Source: Stercoripulliclostridium_A sp964480195 (GTDB lineage: Bacteria > Bacillota > Clostridia > Christensenellales > DTU072). Taken from it: a DNA stretch of 15,259 nt. The notes under the pieces were generated by a model, which saw only the letters and a program-made list of their open reading frames with translations, was not told where the DNA came from and made no database searches. Where the stretch lies: positions 1 through 15,259 of the forward strand of contig CAYZOJ010000037.1 of assembly GCA_964480195.1 (NCBI GenBank). The letters run 5' to 3'. Positions 12,695 to 15,259 of this stretch are shown here, piece by piece. Both the position numbers and the translations under genes were made by a program. Position 1 is the stretch's first letter, and each line of letters begins with the position of its first letter.

Positions 12695-12714
12695 GTTAGC
12701 GTTCGGGCAAAAGT

Positions 12715-12806
12715 GGAAAGATGGCGGAGCCCGGTTGAACGCGCACGACTCGAAATCGTGTAACCCCGCAAGGGGTTCGTGGGTTCGAATCCCACTCTTT
12801 CCGCCA
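12715..12806 (+). tRNA. tRNA-Ser (anticodon CGA)
   Basis: A complete 92-nt tRNA including encoded GCCA. The acceptor stem is GGAAAGA/TCTTTCC with discriminator G73, the serine identity base. The anticodon arm is CACGA, loop CTCGAAA, TCGTG, giving CGA for UCG codons. The long variable arm (CCCC GCAA GGGG core) is the class II hallmark of serine tRNA. The T-arm is GTGGG, TTCGAAT, CCCAC. It has its own promoter and a strong terminator. A 15-nt stretch of its 3' half recurs in inverted orientation at 12856-12870. Confidence 0.96.
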
Positions 12807-12850
12807 AAAGTAGGAAGCCGAGAGTGAATGCTCTCGGCTTCCTACTTTTT
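12807..12850 (+). terminator. Strong terminator of tRNA-Ser
   Basis: A perfect stem of 18-19 bp (AAAGTAGGAAGCCGAGAG with its complement at 12831-12848), a 6-nt loop TGAATG, and a closing T-run to 12850. It starts directly at the CCA end of the tRNA. Confidence 0.92.
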
Positions 12851-12855
12851 ATGAG

Positions 12856-12940
12856 GAGTGGGATTCGAACGGGCGGAGAAAGCGACAATCCGGTGGTTAC
12901 TTGCCCGTCCCGGCGTGATAGCGACCCCCTTGGGGCGGGA
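12856..12940 (+). repeat. tRNA-tail element, truncated copy behind tRNA-Ser
   Basis: Starts with 15 nt (GAGTGGGATTCGAAC) that are the exact complement of the tRNA-Ser T-arm region at 12783-12797. It then follows the tRNA-Pro element closely: GGGCGGA-AAAGCGACAATCCGGTG, later CCCGG, CGTGATAGC, ACCC and TGGGGCGG (dashes and commas mark differences). The second arm of the inner hairpin has decayed, and similarity stops at about 12940, so the right half with a regenerated tRNA end is missing. The restriction-modification island starts just beyond. Confidence 0.8.
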
Positions 12941-13129
12941 ATAAATGTACTGACGAGAGAAAAAAGGCAATTGCAAAGCGATTCAGTGGGGATGTCCTTA
13001 CTCTCTGTATTGTGTTTTATTTTTTCAGTCGGTCTTTTGGGACGTGTACTTGACCGCGGGGCGAAGCGACGCGTTTGTATAGTCAAGCACCAGCCAAAGA
13101 GCCTTTTGAAAAAAATCCACAAAACAATG

Positions 13130-13144
13130 TTTGTTTTAAACAAA
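13130..13144. promoter_or_regulatory. 15-bp palindrome before the methyltransferase promoter (possible operator)
   Basis: TTTGTTT, one T, AAACAAA. It ends 7 bp upstream of the -35 hexamer. The downstream methyltransferase carries an N-terminal helix-turn-helix, so autoregulation through this site is a reasonable guess. Confidence 0.4.
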
Positions 13145-13151
13145 GAAATGC

Positions 13152-13180
13152 TTGCTATTATTCGCGATTTAGAATATAAT
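13152..13180 (+). promoter_or_regulatory. Promoter of the restriction-modification operon
   Basis: TTGCTA (13152-13157), 17-bp spacer and consensus TATAAT (13175-13180), giving a leader of about 20 nt with GAGGTG as ribosome site. Confidence 0.75.
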
Positions 13181-13207
13181 ATAAGCAAGTAAATTTTGAG
13201 GTGAATA

Positions 13208-14275
13208 ATGCTTAGTTTTATGTCCGCAAAAGACGCAGCCGAAAAATGGAATATATCTCAAAGGCGTGTGGCAATATTGTGTTCGGAAGAGCGTATCAAA
13301 GGAGCAATGATGGTCGGCAATATGTGGATTATCCCCGCCGACGCCGAGAAGCCTATTGATAAAAGAACCGTAAGATATGAGAAACAGAAAGATGTCATAC
13401 TTAAACCGTTTGTAAAATGGGTAGGTGGAAAAGGTCAACTTGTAAGTGAAATAGAAAAATTGCTTCCGTCAAACGATGGAAAGGCTTTGACAAAGTATGC
13501 AGAGCCTATGGTTGGCGGAGGTGCGTTATTCTTTAGCTTATTATCGAAATATGATTTTGAAGAACTTTATATAAGCGATATTAACGCAGAACTTATAAAT
13601 GCCTATCAAGTTGTAAAAAACGACGTTGAAAATTTGATTTCGAAGCTCAACGAAATGCAAATGTTGTTTTTACCTATGGACGATAACGGCAGAAAATATT
13701 TTTATTATACCGTTCGTGAAAAATTCAACAACACGATATTGTCCGAGGGAACGGCGACAGATAAAGCGGCGCAATTTATTTTCCTCAATAAAACCTGCTT
13801 TAACGGACTTTATCGCGTGAATAAAAAAGGACAATTCAACGTTCCTATGGGTGCATATAAAAATCCTACCATTTGTGACGATGAAAACTTGCGCAATATC
13901 CACGAAGCATTACAAAATGTAACTATCGTTTGTGGCGATTACTCCTTATCAAAAGAGTTTATAGATAAGAACACGTTCGTTTACATTGATCCGCCGTATC
14001 GCCCCATTTCCGAAACTTCGGGGTTTACGTCCTATAACAGTGATGTTTTTGATGATAACGAGCAAATAAGACTAGCCAAGTTTATCGACGAAATTAATAG
14101 TTCCGGTGCAAAAGTCGTGTTAAGCAACTCGGATCCTAAAAATGTCAACGAAGAAGACAATTTCTTTGACGATTTATATAGAAATTATACAATCAATCGC
14201 GTGGAAGCGAATCGCGCAATTAATAGCAACGGCAACAAACGCGGAAAGATAAAAGAACTGCTTATATATAATTAA
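13208..14275 (+). CDS. Dam-type (D12 class) DNA adenine methyltransferase with N-terminal helix-turn-helix
   Basis: A 355-residue N6-adenine methyltransferase of the alpha (MethyltransfD12) class, which methylates its site with S-adenosylmethionine. Residues 6-50 are an extra domain: AKDAAEKWNISQRRVAILC reads as helix-turn-helix and GNMWIIPADAEKP as a short wing, like the excisionase/MerR-like HTH common in gut Firmicutes. The catalytic domain follows: KWVGGKGQL (70-78), AEPMVGGGALFF (98-109, SAM-binding FxGxG equivalent), YISDIN (121-126), LNKTCFNGLYRVN (193-205) and the catalytic DPPY (261-264). Dam-family enzymes are usually 270-290 residues; the excess is the N-terminal domain. The start has GAGGTG 5 nt upstream. 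It is the first gene of a three-gene plus-strand operon with an endonuclease and second methyltransferase. The target site is unknown; GATC is possible but unproved. Confidence 0.93.
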   Translation: MLSFMSAKDAAEKWNISQRRVAILCSEERIKGAMMVGNMWIIPADAEKPIDKRTVRYEKQKDVILKPFVKWVGGKGQLVSEIEKLLPSNDGKALTKYAEPMVGGGALFFSLLSKYDFEELYISDINAELINAYQVVKNDVENLISKLNEMQMLFLPMDDNGRKYFYYTVREKFNNTILSEGTATDKAAQFIFLNKTCFNGLYRVNKKGQFNVPMGAYKNPTICDDENLRNIHEALQNVTIVCGDYSLSKEFIDKNTFVYIDPPYRPISETSGFTSYNSDVFDDNEQIRLAKFIDEINSSGAKVVLSNSDPKNVNEEDNFFDDLYRNYTINRVEANRAINSNGNKRGKIKELLIYN

Positions 14276-14300
14276 AAATAAAAATTAAGGAGAACAGCAA

Positions 14301-14840
14301 ATGATTAAAAGTGGCAAAGGTGGCGGAAACACTCGTACTGGATTAATATTTGAAGGTAAAACTGATTTATTAACATTTTTAAATCAGCAGCCACATTATT
14401 CCGTTATCGAACACGATGTGTTTTATGATGATAATAAAGTTGCAGAAGTTTACAAGAAGAACAGCTTCTACTCAATATTTCTAAAAAAATTAGATATAGA
14501 TTGGACAAAACACATTTCTAAAAAATTACTACCGGATGATAGTATTTTTGTGTTGCTAAATAACATCTTATATATCATTGAATGTAAACATCAAGAAGTT
14601 GCGGGTTCTGTTGATGAAAAATTGCAAACCTGTGATTTTAAGAAGAAGCAGTATAAAAAACTTATGTCAGCGGCAAATATAGATGTCGAATATATCTATC
14701 TACTGGATAATTGGTTTAGAAAAGAAAAATATGTTGATGTTTTAGATTACATACATTCGGTTGGATGTGATTATTATTTTGAATATATTCCTCTAACGCG
14801 TTTAGGATTACCCGTTCCTCCGGAATTGATAGAAGATTAA
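14301..14840 (+). CDS. PD-(D/E)XK type II restriction endonuclease
   Basis: A 179-residue protein lying between two DNA methyltransferase genes. It shows the nuclease core in order: GLIFEGKTDL (14-23, with the early conserved Glu18), LPDD (77-80) and, 14 residues on, YIIECKHQ (91-98) giving the PD...ExK triad (Asp79 or Asp80, Glu94, Lys96). ECKHQ followed by a polar loop resembles the active-site strand of EcoRI-like enzymes. The basic N-terminus (MIKSGKGGGNTRTG) may contact DNA. Small size and context make it the cognate cutter; a methyl-directed or nicking enzyme is less likely. Specificity cannot be read. AGGAG lies 8 nt before the start, 25 nt after the first methyltransferase; the next gene starts 1 nt after its stop. 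Codon use is very AT-rich compared with the chromosomal block, a sign of transfer. Confidence 0.85.
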   Translation: MIKSGKGGGNTRTGLIFEGKTDLLTFLNQQPHYSVIEHDVFYDDNKVAEVYKKNSFYSIFLKKLDIDWTKHISKKLLPDDSIFVLLNNILYIIECKHQEVAGSVDEKLQTCDFKKKQYKKLMSAANIDVEYIYLLDNWFRKEKYVDVLDYIHSVGCDYYFEYIPLTRLGLPVPPELIED

Positions 14841-14841
14841 T

Positions 14842-15259
14842 ATGGCAAAAAGCGTACCGCTACAACCCGAAAATTTCGAACTCGAAACGAATACCGTGTG
14901 GTCATTTCCGGATCGCGGGAAATGGGCAACTCACGACGCTAAATACCGTGGAAATTGGTCACCGTATATTCCGCGCAATTTAATTTTGCGCTACTCTATT
15001 GAGGGAGACACTGTTTTAGATCCGTTTGTCGGTGGTGGAACAACAGCGGTTGAGGCGAAATTAACAAACAGGAATTTTATTGGCGTAGATATCAACCCGA
15101 ATGCGATTGAAATCACCAATAATAAATTGAATTTTGAGTGTGAATTTAATCCGTCTATAGAAATACTGCAAGGCGACGCGCGCAATCTTTCTATGCTTGC
15201 TGATGAATCCGTTGATTTAATTTGCGCTCATCCGCCGTATGCGGATATTATTCATTATA
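14842..15259 (+). CDS. Second DNA methyltransferase (N6_N4 family), 3' end beyond the window
   Basis: The first 139 codons of an N6-adenine or N4-cytosine methyltransferase; the frame is open to the window edge. It starts MAKSVPLQPENFELE, followed by RGNWSPYIPRNLI, then the SAM-binding motif DPFVGGGTTAVEA (about 60-72), GVDINPNAIE (about 81-90), and near the edge the catalytic motif as CAHPPYADIIHY. HPPY instead of the usual DPPY or SPPY is a less common variant but keeps the PPY core. The order, SAM motif before catalytic motif, differs from most beta-class enzymes. Its ATG follows the endonuclease stop by a single base (TAATATG), so translation is coupled. Two methyltransferases with one endonuclease suggest an asymmetric site with one enzyme per strand, or a second protective modification. 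Confidence 0.9.
   Translation, partial: MAKSVPLQPENFELETNTVWSFPDRGKWATHDAKYRGNWSPYIPRNLILRYSIEGDTVLDPFVGGGTTAVEAKLTNRNFIGVDINPNAIEITNNKLNFECEFNPSIEILQGDARNLSMLADESVDLICAHPPYADIIHY

Noticed and set aside
13049..13087. CTTGAC...GTCAAG inverted repeat with inner CGCG pair
   Set aside because: Short interrupted stem with long asymmetric loops and no T-run. I could not assign it a role beyond chance.
12691..13188. Minus-strand open frame of 165 codons
   Set aside because: It is antisense to tRNA-Ser and its terminator (the peptide GFEPTNPLRGYTISSRARS is antisense to the tRNA) and crosses the repeat copy and the divergent promoter. No ribosome site.

Overview
The window looks like a piece of a draft or metagenome-assembled genome from a Bacillota (Clostridia-like) gut-type bacterium. 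The evidence is indirect: strong AGGAGG-type ribosome sites before nearly every gene, sigma-A promoters with 17-bp spacers, a Firmicutes-style gene set, and a palindromic repeat at the left edge of a type I associate with gut Clostridia. A run of exactly 100 N marks a scaffold join. No rRNA, CRISPR array or transposase gene was seen.

Layout. (1) Positions 1-1060 are an AT-rich accessory island with a palindromic repeat, an array of four mini-hairpins, a terminator, and a minus-strand pair of small genes: a basic, possibly toxin-like protein and a small acidic protein that overlap by 95 nt. (2) Positions 1190-1695 hold tRNA-Pro(CGG) with its promoter. Its 3' end is followed by two identical 175-bp units, each carrying another 30-bp copy of the tRNA end. 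(3) Positions 1700-12380 are a dense minus-strand block of ordinary chromosomal genes: a membrane-anchored alpha/beta hydrolase; an EamA transporter; a marR - fused ABC exporter - nitroreductase operon with two matching operator-like boxes; a malate/lactate dehydrogenase - malic enzyme operon; and a glutamate dehydrogenase - metallophosphoesterase operon whose second gene is broken by the N gap. (4) Positions 12666-12940 hold tRNA-Ser(CGA), a strong terminator, and a truncated copy of the repeat found at tRNA-Pro. (5) From about 13130 to the end, on the plus strand, is a restriction-modification operon: an HTH-fused Dam-type adenine methyltransferase, a PD-(D/E)XK endonuclease, and a second N6/N4 methyltransferase cut off by the window edge.

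How the genes fit together. The malate dehydrogenase, malic enzyme and glutamate dehydrogenase together would convert malate, oxaloacetate, pyruvate, 2-oxoglutarate and glutamate. The MarR operon looks like a self-regulated efflux and detoxification unit. Both accessory islands sit directly beside a tRNA that carries the same tRNA-tail repeat.

The most unusual signal is that repeat. It is a foldable element of about 114 bp, placed just after the tRNA terminator. Its terminal sequence is complementary to the T-arm of whichever tRNA it sits beside. At tRNA-Pro it is tandemly duplicated with a regenerated tRNA 3' end, as after repeated site-specific integration.
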